Program-made: the position numbers and the translations under genes
Source: Nonomuraea solani
Lineage (GTDB): Bacteria > Actinomycetota > Actinomycetes > Streptosporangiales > Streptosporangiaceae
Direction: 5' to 3'
Assembly: GCF_900108335.1 (NCBI RefSeq)
Contig: NZ_FNVT01000016.1
Span: 1 to 64,000, forward strand
Length of the DNA: 64,000 bases
Shown here: piece by piece, positions 16,512 through 24,992 of the stretch
Layout of the letters: the number at the start of each line of letters is the position of its first letter
Position numbering within the stretch: the stretch's first letter is position 1
The notes under the pieces: generated by a model
Database searches by the model: none
Seen by the model: the letters and a program-made list of their open reading frames with translations, nothing else
What the model was told of the DNA's origin: nothing

Positions 16512-17540
16512 ATGCAGATGCCACGGCCCCTGCACGCGCTTCCCAAGGCCCATCTTCACCTGCACTTCACCGGTTCGATGCGGCACGCGACGCTGATCGA
16601 GCTCGCCAGGGAGCAAGGGCTGCACCTGCCCGACGCGCTGGAGCAGGACTGGCCGCCCAGGCTGCGGGCCACCGACGAGCGCGGCTGGTTCAGGTTCCAG
16701 CGCCTCTACGACATCGCCAGGTCCGTGCTGACCCGGCCTGATCACGTCTACCGGCTGCTGCGCGAGACGGCCGAGGACGAGGCGGCGGCCGGATCGCGGT
16801 GGCTGGAGATCCAGGTCGACCCCTCGGGCTACGCGCAGCGCTTCGGCGGGCTCACGGCCACGCTCGAACTGGTGCTGGACGCGGTGGAGCGCGCCGCCAG
16901 GCACGCGGGGATCGGGATCGCGGTGATCGTGGCGGCCAACAGGACTCGGCATCCGCTCGACGCGAACACGCTGGCCAGGCTCGCCACCCAGTACGCCGGC
17001 AGGGGCGTGGTGGGGTTCGGGCTGTCGAACGACGAGCGGCGGGGCGCGGCCAGGGAGTTCGAGCGGGCGTTCAGGATCGCCAAGCGCGGCGGGCTGCTGG
17101 CCACGCCGCACGGCGGCGAGCTGATGGGGCCGCGCAGCGTGGCGCAGTGCGTCGACGACCTGGGGGCCGACCGGGTGGGGCACGGGGTGCGCGCGGCGGA
17201 GGACGAGTGGCTGATGGGGCGGCTGGCCGATCGGCAGATCTGCTGCGAGGTGTGCCCCACGTCGAACGTGGGCCTGGGGGTGGCCGAGGACGCGGCCGAC
17301 GTGCCGGTGCGGCGGTTGTTCGACGCGGGGGTGCCGATCGCGCTGGGCTCCGACGACCCGCTGCTGTTCGGCACGCGGCTGCTGCGCCAGTACGAGCTGG
17401 CCAGAGACGTGTACGGATTCAGCGACCCGGAGGTGGCCGAGCTGGCCCGTCAGTCCGTACGGTCGTCGGCGGCCCCCGAATCGCTGCGCAAGGAGCTGCT
17501 CAAGGGCGTGGACGACTGGCTGGCCGGCTCACTGCAGTGA
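16512..17540 (+). CDS. add: Adenosine deaminase family protein
   Basis: A zinc-dependent amidohydrolase predicted to deaminate (deoxy)adenosine. 342 residues: HLHLHFTGSM (the HxH zinc ligands, but with HFTG where the family usually has HLEG or HLDG), FGLSNDERRG, PHGGELMGP (family usual HAGE; the catalytic glutamate is present), DRVGHGVRAAED, CCEVCPTSNVGLGVA, and IALGSDDPLLFG with the metal and base aspartates. The altered substrate-pocket residues mean another nucleoside or aminohydrolase substrate is possible. Two ATGs (16512 and 16518) are alternatives, with no clear ribosome site. Its end overlaps the convergent membrane protein gene by 12 bases. Confidence 0.85.
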   Translation: MQMPRPLHALPKAHLHLHFTGSMRHATLIELAREQGLHLPDALEQDWPPRLRATDERGWFRFQRLYDIARSVLTRPDHVYRLLRETAEDEAAAGSRWLEIQVDPSGYAQRFGGLTATLELVLDAVERAARHAGIGIAVIVAANRTRHPLDANTLARLATQYAGRGVVGFGLSNDERRGAAREFERAFRIAKRGGLLATPHGGELMGPRSVAQCVDDLGADRVGHGVRAAEDEWLMGRLADRQICCEVCPTSNVGLGVAEDAADVPVRRLFDAGVPIALGSDDPLLFGTRLLRQYELARDVYGFSDPEVAELARQSVRSSAAPESLRKELLKGVDDWLAGSLQ

Positions 17541-18305
17541 CGTGGCGGCCCTGATGGCCTCCTCCTTGGTCTTGACCCCCTCCAGGCGGTAGTTGATCGT
17601 GTCCTGCGCCCAGATGAGGGTGGCGGCGGCCTGGCGCAGGGGGACCGCGGTGCCGTCTTCCCGCCTGATGTAGCCCAGGGGGTGCTCGCCGGGGATCCAC
17701 CAGGCGTCGTACGGGCCCACGTCCACGTAGTCGGGCCCGGGCGGGCCCAGCTTCTTGAAGAAGAACGGGTCCAGGGCGCCGTCGAACTGGTCGAACCTGA
17801 CGCCGCCCGGCCAGAACATCGACACCACCCCGCCGTCGTCGGCGACGGTCACCCGCTGCGGCGGCCCGAGCGCCTTGGGCGTCTTGACCTGGAACCGGAC
17901 CTGGCCGGGCGTGGCGACGGTGCGCTCCCCCGGCAGCGGCGCGGTGGTCGTGACCGGTGGGGGCGGGGTGTCGCCGATCCGCAGCTCGATCCCGGCGAAC
18001 CGCAGGATCCGCTCGACCACGGCCCGGCCCTGCGGGGTGGCGGCCGTGACGGCGATGACGACCGCGGCCACGGCGGCGGTGACCACCCACCTGGTGCGCC
18101 GGCGCGGCGGCCGGGCGTGCGGCCGCACGGGACCGGTGATCGGCCCGTGCGCCGGATCAGGGGATTCCTCCGGAATCGGGTCTGTGGTGAGGCGGGCGCG
18201 GACCGTGGCGGCGACGTCGGCCGGAGGTGGGGCGGGCACGTCGAGGAGGTCGCCCAGGGCCAGGAGTTCGGTCTCAAGGTCGTCGTAAGGCTCATGCGAG
18301 CTCAT
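17529..18305 (-). CDS. Membrane protein coupled to an ECF sigma factor (putative anti-sigma)
   Basis: 258 residues: a cytoplasmic N-terminal region of about 70 residues beginning with an acidic helix (LETELLALGDLLDVPAP), one membrane helix (VVTAAVAAVVIAVTAAT), and an extracytoplasmic part with a DUF4367-like ending (TLIWAQDTINYRLEGVKTKEEAIRAATSL). Its start overlaps the sigma factor gene by 14 bases. This layout is common for membrane anti-sigma factors, although no zinc-binding HxxxCxxC motif is present. Function by context only. Confidence 0.75.
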   Translation of the reverse strand: MSSHEPYDDLETELLALGDLLDVPAPPPADVAATVRARLTTDPIPEESPDPAHGPITGPVRPHARPPRRRTRWVVTAAVAAVVIAVTAATPQGRAVVERILRFAGIELRIGDTPPPPVTTTAPLPGERTVATPGQVRFQVKTPKALGPPQRVTVADDGGVVSMFWPGGVRFDQFDGALDPFFFKKLGPPGPDYVDVGPYDAWWIPGEHPLGYIRREDGTAVPLRQAAATLIWAQDTINYRLEGVKTKEEAIRAATSLQ

Positions 18306-18831
18306 TGCCCACCTCCTCCCTCAACCGGGCCAGCCCCCGATGGGTGCTCGACTTGACGGTGCCGACCGGCCAGTCGAGCACCTGGGCCGTCTCCGCTTCC
18401 GTCAGTTGTAAGAAGTACCGGCAGACGACGGCCTGACGTTCCCGCTCGGGCAGCCCGCGTACCGCCGCCAGCAACCGCGCCCGCCGGTCGGTGGCCACGG
18501 CCGCGCCTTCGGGATCGTCCGGTGCCCGCGTCTCCGCGGTCGCCCCTAGCCGCAGAGTCAGCTCGGACCTGCGCCCCCGCGACCGGGTCAGGTTGTGGGT
18601 CTCGTTGGCCACGATGCGCAGCAGCCACGGACGGAACGGCGACTCGCGCCGGAAGCCCGGCAAATGGCGGAACGCCTTGACGAAAGCCTCCTGCACCACG
18701 TCCTCGGCCTCGTCGCCCGCCCCCAGCATGGCGGCGGTACGGTGGGCGAGCGCGCTGTAGCGGGCGACCAGCACCTCATAGGCCGCTAGGTCACCTTCGA
18801 GCGAGCGGGCGATCGCCTCGTCGTCGTCCAT
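18292..18831 (-). CDS. RNA polymerase ECF sigma factor
   Basis: 179 residues. Region 2: YEVLVARYSALAHRTAAMLGAGDEAEDVVQEAFVKAFRHL, with the core-binding EDVVQEAF motif; region 4: LPERERQAVVCRYFLQLTEAETAQVLDWPVGTVKSSTHRGLARLR. An RpoE-like ECF. Distinct from the sigma gene at 15948. Start ATG 18831, divergent from the methyltransferase gene. Operon with the membrane protein 17529-18305, probably its anti-sigma partner. Confidence 0.92.
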   Translation of the reverse strand: MDDDEAIARSLEGDLAAYEVLVARYSALAHRTAAMLGAGDEAEDVVQEAFVKAFRHLPGFRRESPFRPWLLRIVANETHNLTRSRGRRSELTLRLGATAETRAPDDPEGAAVATDRRARLLAAVRGLPERERQAVVCRYFLQLTEAETAQVLDWPVGTVKSSTHRGLARLREEVGNELA

Positions 18832-18955
18832 GGCGAGTCAGATTCCACCGCATCGGAGGCCGCCTGGGGAAGGGTGTTTCACCGATCGGGTGAACCTCAC
18901 CGCCCACCAGGGCATTAGACTCGGGCAATCCATGAACCCTTGAAGGAACGGGATT

Positions 18956-19690
18956 ATGTCTGGGTATGACCGTGTAGTCCAACCGGCGGCCGGTGACGAG
19001 GCCCTGGAGAACCACCTAGGTGGGGACGAGGCCAAGAACTATCGGCAGTACGAGTTCGACATGGTCGCCCCGCATGTCGGCCGGTCGATGCTGGAGATCG
19101 GTTCCGGGCTCGGCCACTTCGCCGAACAGTTCATGCCGCGACTCGACCGCCTCGTTGTCAGCGACTTCGACCCCTACTGCGTCGAGCAGCTCGACAAGCG
19201 CTTCGCCGACCGCGACGACATCAGCGTCCTGCAGTTCGGCCTGCCGACCGACATCCCGCTCGAGGACAAGGTCGACACCGTCGTCATGATGAACGTCCTG
19301 GAGCACATCGAGGACGACGCCGGGGCCCTGCGCTCGCTGGCGGCCGTCACGCAGCCCGGCGGCCGGATCATCATCTGGGTGCCCGGCTACATGCAGCTCT
19401 ACGGAGACTTCGACCGCAAGGTCGGCCACGTCCAGCGCTACACGCCCAAGACGCTGCGCGCCACGGTCGCCAAGGCCGGGCTCGACATCGACGTGCTCAA
19501 GCCGATCAACTTCCTCGGCGGCATCGCGTGGTGGCTGGCCGTGCGCCGGGGCGGCGTGGGCTACCCTGACCCGCGGCTGGTCAAGATCTACGACCGCACG
19601 GTCGTACCGACGACCAGGTTCATCGAGCGTTTCGTGCGCGCGCCGTTCGGCCAGACGGTGTTCTGCGTGGCCAGGGTGCCCCAGAAGTGA
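18956..19690 (+). CDS. Class I SAM-dependent methyltransferase
   Basis: 244 residues. Rossmann-fold motifs: I (MLEIGSGLGHFAEQF, SAM-binding glycine loop), acidic motif II (LVVSDFDPYCVEQL), and motif IV (VVMMNVLEHIEDD). The C-terminal part (GHVQRYTPKTLRATVAKAGLDI, then FLGGIAWWLAVRRGG) is typical of the group often beside glycosyltransferases. The methyl acceptor is unknown. The start has GAAGGAACGGGATT directly before the ATG. Confidence 0.88.
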   Translation: MSGYDRVVQPAAGDEALENHLGGDEAKNYRQYEFDMVAPHVGRSMLEIGSGLGHFAEQFMPRLDRLVVSDFDPYCVEQLDKRFADRDDISVLQFGLPTDIPLEDKVDTVVMMNVLEHIEDDAGALRSLAAVTQPGGRIIIWVPGYMQLYGDFDRKVGHVQRYTPKTLRATVAKAGLDIDVLKPINFLGGIAWWLAVRRGGVGYPDPRLVKIYDRTVVPTTRFIERFVRAPFGQTVFCVARVPQK

Positions 19691-19727
19691 GTAGCGCGCC
19701 GGGCCGCCACCATGGCGGCCCGGCGGC

Positions 19728-20615
19728 CTACTTGATGGAGCCGGCGGTCAGGCCGCCGACCACCTTCCGCTCGATCAGGGCGAAGAGAATGATCACCGGG
19801 ATGGTGGCGATCACGGAACCGGCGAACAGGTTCTGCCAGTCCACCTGGTACTGCCCGATGAACGAGTTGAGCGCCACCGGGAGCGGCTGGTTCTCGGTCG
19901 TCGTGGTCAGCGTCAGCGCGACCACGAACTCGTTCCACGCGGCGATGAAGGTGAAGATCAGCGCGGTGATGACGCCGGGCATGGCCAGCGGCAGCGTGAT
20001 CCGGAACAGCGCGCCGAAGCGCCCGTTCCCGTCGATGAAGGCGGCCTCCTCCAGCTCGCGCGGGATCGAGGAGAAGTAGGCGTTCAGGATCCACACCGCG
20101 AACGCCAGGTTGAACCCGCCGTTGACCAGGATCAGCGCCCAGATCGAGTCCACCAGCCCGAACATGAAGAACTCGCGGTAGATGCCGACCACCATGGCCG
20201 TGGGCTGGAACATCTGGGTGATCAGCACCAGGATCAGGAACGCGGTGCGCCCCCTGAACTGGTGCCGCGCCGAGTAGTACGCCGCGGGCAGCGCGACCAG
20301 CAGCACGAGCACCGTCGAGCCCGCCGCCACCTTGATCGTCACCCACAGGTTCCCGGCCAGGCCGCTGCCCCAGAAGTCGGTCAGGTTCGACCACACCCAC
20401 TCCTGCGGCCAGAACGACACGTCGCGCAGCGAGTCCTGGGAGCGCAGCGAGGTGAGCAGCATCACCACGTACGGGAACAGGAAGAGGAACGAGATCAGGT
20501 ACGCGCTGGCCGCGACCACGACCGTCTTGATCTTGGGCAGGGCGCGCGACGGCGGCCTGCCCGCGCGGGCGTGGTGGTGGGGCCTGGCCCGCGGCGGCAC
20601 CGTCTTGACGGCCAT
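19728..20615 (-). CDS. Carbohydrate ABC transporter permease (MalG type)
   Basis: Second permease of a CUT1-family sugar importer, about 295 residues from ATG 20615. Six helices and the MalG-type EAA loop are visible (PRELEEAAFIDGNGRFGALFRITLPLAMPG), as is the C-terminal GGLTAGSIK motif. The start overlaps the upstream permease's stop (TGATG), with AAGGAGGT seven bases upstream. The basic N-terminus is about 35 residues before the first helix. No ATPase gene follows, so it probably uses a shared MsiK-type ATPase as many actinomycete CUT1 systems do. Confidence 0.92.
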   Translation of the reverse strand: MAVKTVPPRARPHHHARAGRPPSRALPKIKTVVVAASAYLISFLFLFPYVVMLLTSLRSQDSLRDVSFWPQEWVWSNLTDFWGSGLAGNLWVTIKVAAGSTVLVLLVALPAAYYSARHQFRGRTAFLILVLITQMFQPTAMVVGIYREFFMFGLVDSIWALILVNGGFNLAFAVWILNAYFSSIPRELEEAAFIDGNGRFGALFRITLPLAMPGVITALIFTFIAAWNEFVVALTLTTTTENQPLPVALNSFIGQYQVDWQNLFAGSVIATIPVIILFALIERKVVGGLTAGSIK

Positions 20616-21514
20616 CACGCGACCTCCTTGTTCCACCGGGACACTCTGAGGAAGATCACGGTCAGCACGATCACCATGCCGAAGTTGACGACGGACATGG
20701 CGGCCGATTCACCGATGTCGGAGCCCTTGAGGATGTACATGAGGATCGTCGAGGTGGCCGTCGAGTAGCCCGGCTGGCCGTGGGTCATCGCCCAGATGAT
20801 GGGGAAGCTGTTGAAGACGTTCATGACGTTGATCAGGGCGGCCACGGTGAGCGCGGGGCGCAGCAGCGGCAGCGTGATCGACCAGTACGTCCGCAGTCGC
20901 CCGGCCCCGTCCATCTTGGCGGCCTCGTACACGTCGGCGGGGATGGTCGCGAGGCCGGCCAGCAGCGCGTACGTGGTGAACGGCACCGACACGAACACCG
21001 CGACGAACACCAGCCACGGCATGGCGGTGGCGGCGTCGCCGAGCTGGTCGGCGGCGGCCCCGCCCATCGCGTCGATCAGCCCGAGCTTCAACCGGATCTG
21101 GTTGATCACGCCGACCTCGGGGTCGAGCATCCACTTGAAGATGATCGCCGTCATGAGGACGGACGCGGCCCACGGCGCGATCAGCGCCCACCGGGCCACC
21201 TTGCGCAGCGGGAAGCGCTGGTTGAAGAGCTGGGCGAGGGCGAGCGAGATCAGCACGGTGAGCACGACGACCGCGATCACCCAGATCACGCTGCGGAGCA
21301 TGATGTCGGCGAAGTCCTTCTCGGCGAACAGCTTCTCGAAGTTCGCGAACCCGTTGTAACCGCGCTCCACGCCCAGCCGGCTGATCTCCAGGAACGACGA
21401 CCTGATCATCTCGACCACGGGCCAGAGCACGACCAGCACGATCAGCACCACGGCGGGCCCGACCCAGGCGAGAGGCTCAAGGGCGCGCAGGCCCCGCCTT
21501 TGCACGCTTTTCAT
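20615..21514 (-). CDS. Carbohydrate ABC transporter permease (MalF type)
   Basis: First permease of the importer, 299 residues: N-terminal helix (PLAWVGPAVVLIVLVVLWPV), six helices and the EAA loop (ADVYEAAKMDGAGRLRTYWSITLPLLRP). It forms a heterodimer with the MalG-type subunit. It follows the binding-protein gene, separated by a 30-base perfect palindrome. The GAAAGGTGTC site before ATG 21514 is adequate. Confidence 0.92.
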   Translation of the reverse strand: MKSVQRRGLRALEPLAWVGPAVVLIVLVVLWPVVEMIRSSFLEISRLGVERGYNGFANFEKLFAEKDFADIMLRSVIWVIAVVVLTVLISLALAQLFNQRFPLRKVARWALIAPWAASVLMTAIIFKWMLDPEVGVINQIRLKLGLIDAMGGAAADQLGDAATAMPWLVFVAVFVSVPFTTYALLAGLATIPADVYEAAKMDGAGRLRTYWSITLPLLRPALTVAALINVMNVFNSFPIIWAMTHGQPGYSTATSTILMYILKGSDIGESAAMSVVNFGMVIVLTVIFLRVSRWNKEVA

Positions 21515-21533
21515 CAGACACCTTTCCAGGACG

Positions 21534-21563
21534 GTACGGCCGGCACCCGGGTGCCGGCCGTAC
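21534..21563 (-). repeat. 30-bp perfect palindrome between binding-protein and permease genes
   Basis: GTACGGCCGGCACCC (21534-21548) and GGGTGCCGGCCGTAC (21549-21563) are exact reverse complements with no loop. Located after the binding-protein stop and before the permease start; such intercistronic hairpins typically protect the binding-protein message and cut down read-through, giving excess binding protein. No T-run follows, so it is not a full terminator. Confidence 0.8.
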
Positions 21564-21577
21564 GGGCCCCCGATGGA

Positions 21578-22843
21578 TCAGCCGGCCGCTTCGGCGGTCT
21601 TCTGCAGCTCACCGAGGACCTTGGCCGGGTCGTCCTTGACGGCCCCGCCGATGGTCTGCTTGATGGCGGGGTTCACCTCGGCCCACTTCGGGTCCTGGAA
21701 CGGGTAGAAGCTGGCGTTGGGCAGCGCGTCGAGGAACGGCTTGAGCTTCTCGTCGCTCGACAGCTTCTGGATGCCGCCGTTGGTGACGGGCAGCAGCTTG
21801 TAGGTGTCGGAGATCTTCTGCGCGGCGCTGCCGGTGTAGAAGAAGTCGAAGAACTTCTTGATCTCGGCGGCGTGGCCGTTCTTGTTGAACGCCATGATCC
21901 AGTCCATGACGCCGAGCGTGGTGTCGAGCGGGCCGGCCTTGCCGGGGATCGGCACGACGCCGTAGTTCTTCAGGCCGGCCGCGTCGAAGATCGGGATCGA
22001 CATGGGGCCGCCGTTGACCATGCCGACCTTGCCCGCGCCGAAGTCCTCCCAGACCGTCTTACGGTCCTTGGTGCCCGGGTTCGGGGTGGTCAGGCCGGCG
22101 TCGACCAGGCCCTTCATGTACGTGAACGTCTCGACGTTCTGCGGCGAGTTGATCGCCCACTTGCCGGCCGCGTCCTTGTAGGTGCCGCCGTTGCCCAGCA
22201 TCCACAGGAACGACTCGGCTTGGGCCTCCTCCTGGCCGAGCGGCAGGCCGAACGGCTGCGTCACGCCGGCCTTCTTGAGCTTCTCGGCGGCGGCCTTGAG
22301 CTCGTCCCACGATTTCGGCGGCTCGGCGATGCCGGCCTTCTCGAACAGGTCCTTGTTGTAGAACAGCGCGCGGGCGGAGGAGACGAACGGGATGCCGTAC
22401 GCGGTCCCGTCGACCTTCCCGAAGTCGGCGAACTTCTGCAGCATGTCGCCGGAGACGTTCGGGGACAGGACCTCGTCCACCTTGTAGAGCAGCTTGTCCG
22501 CGACGAAGCCGGAGTAGTCGCCGGTCTGCAGGATGTCGGGCACCTGGCCGTTCTGGACCATGGTGGCGACCTGCTTGTCAATGTCGTTCCAGTTGATGAC
22601 CTGGACCTTGACCTTGATGTTCGGGTTGGCCGCCTGGAACTCGTCCACGACGCCCTTCCAGAACGTCTCTCCCGAGTTCGGCTTGCCGGGGCCGTCGCCG
22701 TAGTCGGCGGCGACCATGTTCAGGGTGACCGCGCCGCCTTCGGACGCCTGGGTGCCGCCACCGCCGCCAGAACCGCCGGAGCCACAACTGGACAGGACCA
22801 GCATCGTGGCCAGGCCGAGAGCGGCGCCGCTCACAAGCTTCAT
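21578..22843 (-). CDS. Extracellular sugar-binding lipoprotein (CUT1 ABC importer)
   Basis: The 421-residue receptor of the importer. The signal peptide MKLVSGAALGLATMLVLSSC has a lipobox cysteine at residue 20, followed by a Gly/Ser linker. The mature protein is a family 1 extracellular solute-binding protein: FWKGVVDEFQAANPNIKVKVQ, DILQTGDYSGF, YGIPFVSSARALFYNKDLFEKAG, PKSWDELKAAAEKL. The substrate is not readable from the sequence, although the DasR-like palindromes upstream hint at an amino-sugar or chitin oligomer. Start ATG 22843 by signal peptide shape; its ribosome site is weak. Confidence 0.9.
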   Translation of the reverse strand: MKLVSGAALGLATMLVLSSCGSGGSGGGGGTQASEGGAVTLNMVAADYGDGPGKPNSGETFWKGVVDEFQAANPNIKVKVQVINWNDIDKQVATMVQNGQVPDILQTGDYSGFVADKLLYKVDEVLSPNVSGDMLQKFADFGKVDGTAYGIPFVSSARALFYNKDLFEKAGIAEPPKSWDELKAAAEKLKKAGVTQPFGLPLGQEEAQAESFLWMLGNGGTYKDAAGKWAINSPQNVETFTYMKGLVDAGLTTPNPGTKDRKTVWEDFGAGKVGMVNGGPMSIPIFDAAGLKNYGVVPIPGKAGPLDTTLGVMDWIMAFNKNGHAAEIKKFFDFFYTGSAAQKISDTYKLLPVTNGGIQKLSSDEKLKPFLDALPNASFYPFQDPKWAEVNPAIKQTIGGAVKDDPAKVLGELQKTAEAAG

Positions 22844-22978
22844 GTTCACTGGAGATACCGCCTTCGCGTCGGGCGGGTGAAGCTGGTCCGTACCAGCCAA
22901 CGGACCCCGCCCTGGGGGATTGAGGCACGCGAGCCAAGGCTCGCCTGTGTTTGCGCCAGCGTAAGCCCGAGTTAAGCA

Positions 22979-23050
22979 GCCGGTCTATACCGGCTCGTCT
23001 CGGTTTTGCAACACTCGACCCCAATTGAGCGCACAACCGGTCTAGACCGG
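22979..23050 (-). promoter_or_regulatory. Promoter and two GntR/DasR-like operators for the sugar importer
   Basis: Site 1, GCCGGTCTATACCGGC (22979-22994), overlaps the -10 of a reverse-strand promoter: TTGCAA (23006-23011), 16-base spacer, TATAGA (22984-22989). Site 2, CCGGTCTAGACCGG (23037-23050), is a perfect palindrome upstream of the -35. The core GGTCTAGACC is that of DasR-type (HutC/GntR) dre sites. The two centres are 57 bases apart. Confidence 0.68.
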
Positions 23051-23053
23051 ATG

Positions 23054-24925
23054 TCAGAGTATTTTTCTCCGCACGCTCTCCCCGCCCTCCGGCGTGCCGA
23101 TCCACGGCCCCTCGATGGACGGGTCGAGGATGCCCTCCTCGACGAAGGCGTACCGGCCTTCCAGCACGTACGCGGCCAGTCGCACGTCACTGCCGTCGCT
23201 GTTGTCCCAGAGGCGGTCGAACAGCGCGTCCACGCGCCGCCTCGCCTGCTGGCAGAAGGAGTCCGCCAGCTCGAACGGCCGACGTCCCAGGTCCTTGGAG
23301 TCCTCCTCGGCCTTGACGCAGACGGCGGTCATCGCGAACAGCTCCGCCCCGATGTCGACGATCCGGCCCAGGAACGACTGCTTGTGCTCCAGCCTGCCCT
23401 GCCACCGTGACATGCCGTAGAAGGTGGACCGGGCCAGCTTCCTGCTGGTCCGCTCCACGAACCGCAGGTGCGCGGCCAGCGGCCCGAAGTCGGCGTACGC
23501 GGTCGGCAGGTTCCCGGTCCCGGCCACCAGCGTGGGCAGCCACCGGGCGTAGAAGCGGCTGGCCCGGCGCAGCGCCTGCGTGCGCTCCTGACGGCTGGCC
23601 TCGGGGTTGATCAGCTCGCCGGCGGCCGACAGGTGCGCGTCCACCGCCTCCCTGGTGATCATCAGGCGCATGATCTCGGAGGAGCCCTCGAAGATGCGGT
23701 TGATGCGGGAGTCGCGCAGCATCTGCTCGGCGGGCACGCCGCGCTCGCCCCTGGCGGCCAGCGACTCGGCGGTCTCGTAGCCGCGCCCGCCCCTGACCTG
23801 GACCAGTTCGTCGAGCGCCTGGTACGACAGCTCGGAGGCGAACAGCTTGGCCAGCGCCGCCTCGATCCTGATGTCGTTGCGCTGGTCGTCGGCCAGCCGG
23901 CCGGTCAGCTCGCAGACGGCCTCGATCGCGTACGCGGTGGCCGCGATGAAGGCGATCTTCGTGGCCACGGCCTCGTGCTTGCCGACCTTGCGGCCCCACT
24001 GCACGCGCTCGTTGCCCCACTCCCGGGCGATCTTGACGGCCCACTTGGCGTTGCCCGCGCAGGTGGCCGGCAGGGACAGGCGGCCGGTGTTCAGCGTGGT
24101 GAGCGCGATCCGCAGCCCCTGGCCCTCCTTGCCGATGAGGTTGCGGGCGGGCACTCTGACCTGGGAGAACTCGGTGACGCCGTTCTCGATGCCGCGCAGG
24201 CCCATGAACGTGTTGCGCCGCTTGACCGTGATGCCGGGCGTGTCGGCCTCGACCACGAACGCGCTGATCTTCTTGCCGGTCCTGGCCATGACGACCAGCA
24301 GGTCGGCGACGACGCCGTTGGTCGTCCACAGCTTGACGCCGTCGAGCACGTACTCGTCGCCGTCGCGGACCGCCGTGGTGCCCAGCCGCGCGGGGTCGGA
24401 GCCGACGTCGGGCTCGGTCAGCAGGAACGCCGAGATCTCGCCCACCGCGCATCTGGGCAGGAACTCGCGCTTCTGCTCCTCGGTGCCGAACAGCTTGATC
24501 GGCTGCGGCACACCGATCGACTGGTGCGCCGACAGGAGGGTGGCCAGGGCCGGGCAGTACGAGCCGACGAGGATGAGAGCGCGGCAGTAATACAGGTAGG
24601 GCAGCCCGAGGCCGCCGTACTCCTGGCTGATCGTGATGCCGAACGCCCCGAGCCCCGCCAGGCCCTTGACCACGTCGTCGGGCACCTGCGCGGTGCGCTC
24701 GATGAGGGCGGGATCGACGTGCGCGTCGAGATAGCGCCGCAGCGCCCTGACGAAGTCCTCCCCGCGCTTGGTCGCCTCGTCGGACAGAGCGGGCGCCGGA
24801 TGCACCAGATCCAGCCGGAAGTCGCCCAGGAACAGTTGCTTGGCGAAGCTGGGCCGCGTCCATTCCTGCTCGCGGGCCTGCTCGCCGACCTCCCTGGACT
24901 CCGCGTACTTGGCGTGCTCGGTCAT
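23054..24925 (-). CDS. Large acyl-CoA dehydrogenase (FadE type)
   Basis: 623 residues, longer than the classical 380-residue enzymes because of a C-terminal extension of the bacterial FadE class. It oxidises acyl-CoA to enoyl-CoA with FAD. Seen: LFLGDFRLDLVHPAP, FGITISQEYGGLGLPYLYYCRALILVGSY, AFLLTEPDVGSDPARL (FAD/substrate loop), KLWTTNGVVADLLVVMARTG, RGGRGYETAESLAARGERG, and RINRIFEGSSEIMRL with the catalytic-region glutamate. Start ATG 24925 with GGAGGTGCTG upstream, rather than the frame start at 25024. Downstream neighbour of the APC permease, apparently a separate function. Confidence 0.9.
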   Translation of the reverse strand: MTEHAKYAESREVGEQAREQEWTRPSFAKQLFLGDFRLDLVHPAPALSDEATKRGEDFVRALRRYLDAHVDPALIERTAQVPDDVVKGLAGLGAFGITISQEYGGLGLPYLYYCRALILVGSYCPALATLLSAHQSIGVPQPIKLFGTEEQKREFLPRCAVGEISAFLLTEPDVGSDPARLGTTAVRDGDEYVLDGVKLWTTNGVVADLLVVMARTGKKISAFVVEADTPGITVKRRNTFMGLRGIENGVTEFSQVRVPARNLIGKEGQGLRIALTTLNTGRLSLPATCAGNAKWAVKIAREWGNERVQWGRKVGKHEAVATKIAFIAATAYAIEAVCELTGRLADDQRNDIRIEAALAKLFASELSYQALDELVQVRGGRGYETAESLAARGERGVPAEQMLRDSRINRIFEGSSEIMRLMITREAVDAHLSAAGELINPEASRQERTQALRRASRFYARWLPTLVAGTGNLPTAYADFGPLAAHLRFVERTSRKLARSTFYGMSRWQGRLEHKQSFLGRIVDIGAELFAMTAVCVKAEEDSKDLGRRPFELADSFCQQARRRVDALFDRLWDNSDGSDVRLAAYVLEGRYAFVEEGILDPSIEGPWIGTPEGGESVRRKIL

Positions 24926-24992
24926 CAGCACCTCCGAACGTTGCGCCGTCCTGTGCTTGGAGTACTGCCCGCCTGACGGCGCCCTGCGCCGT

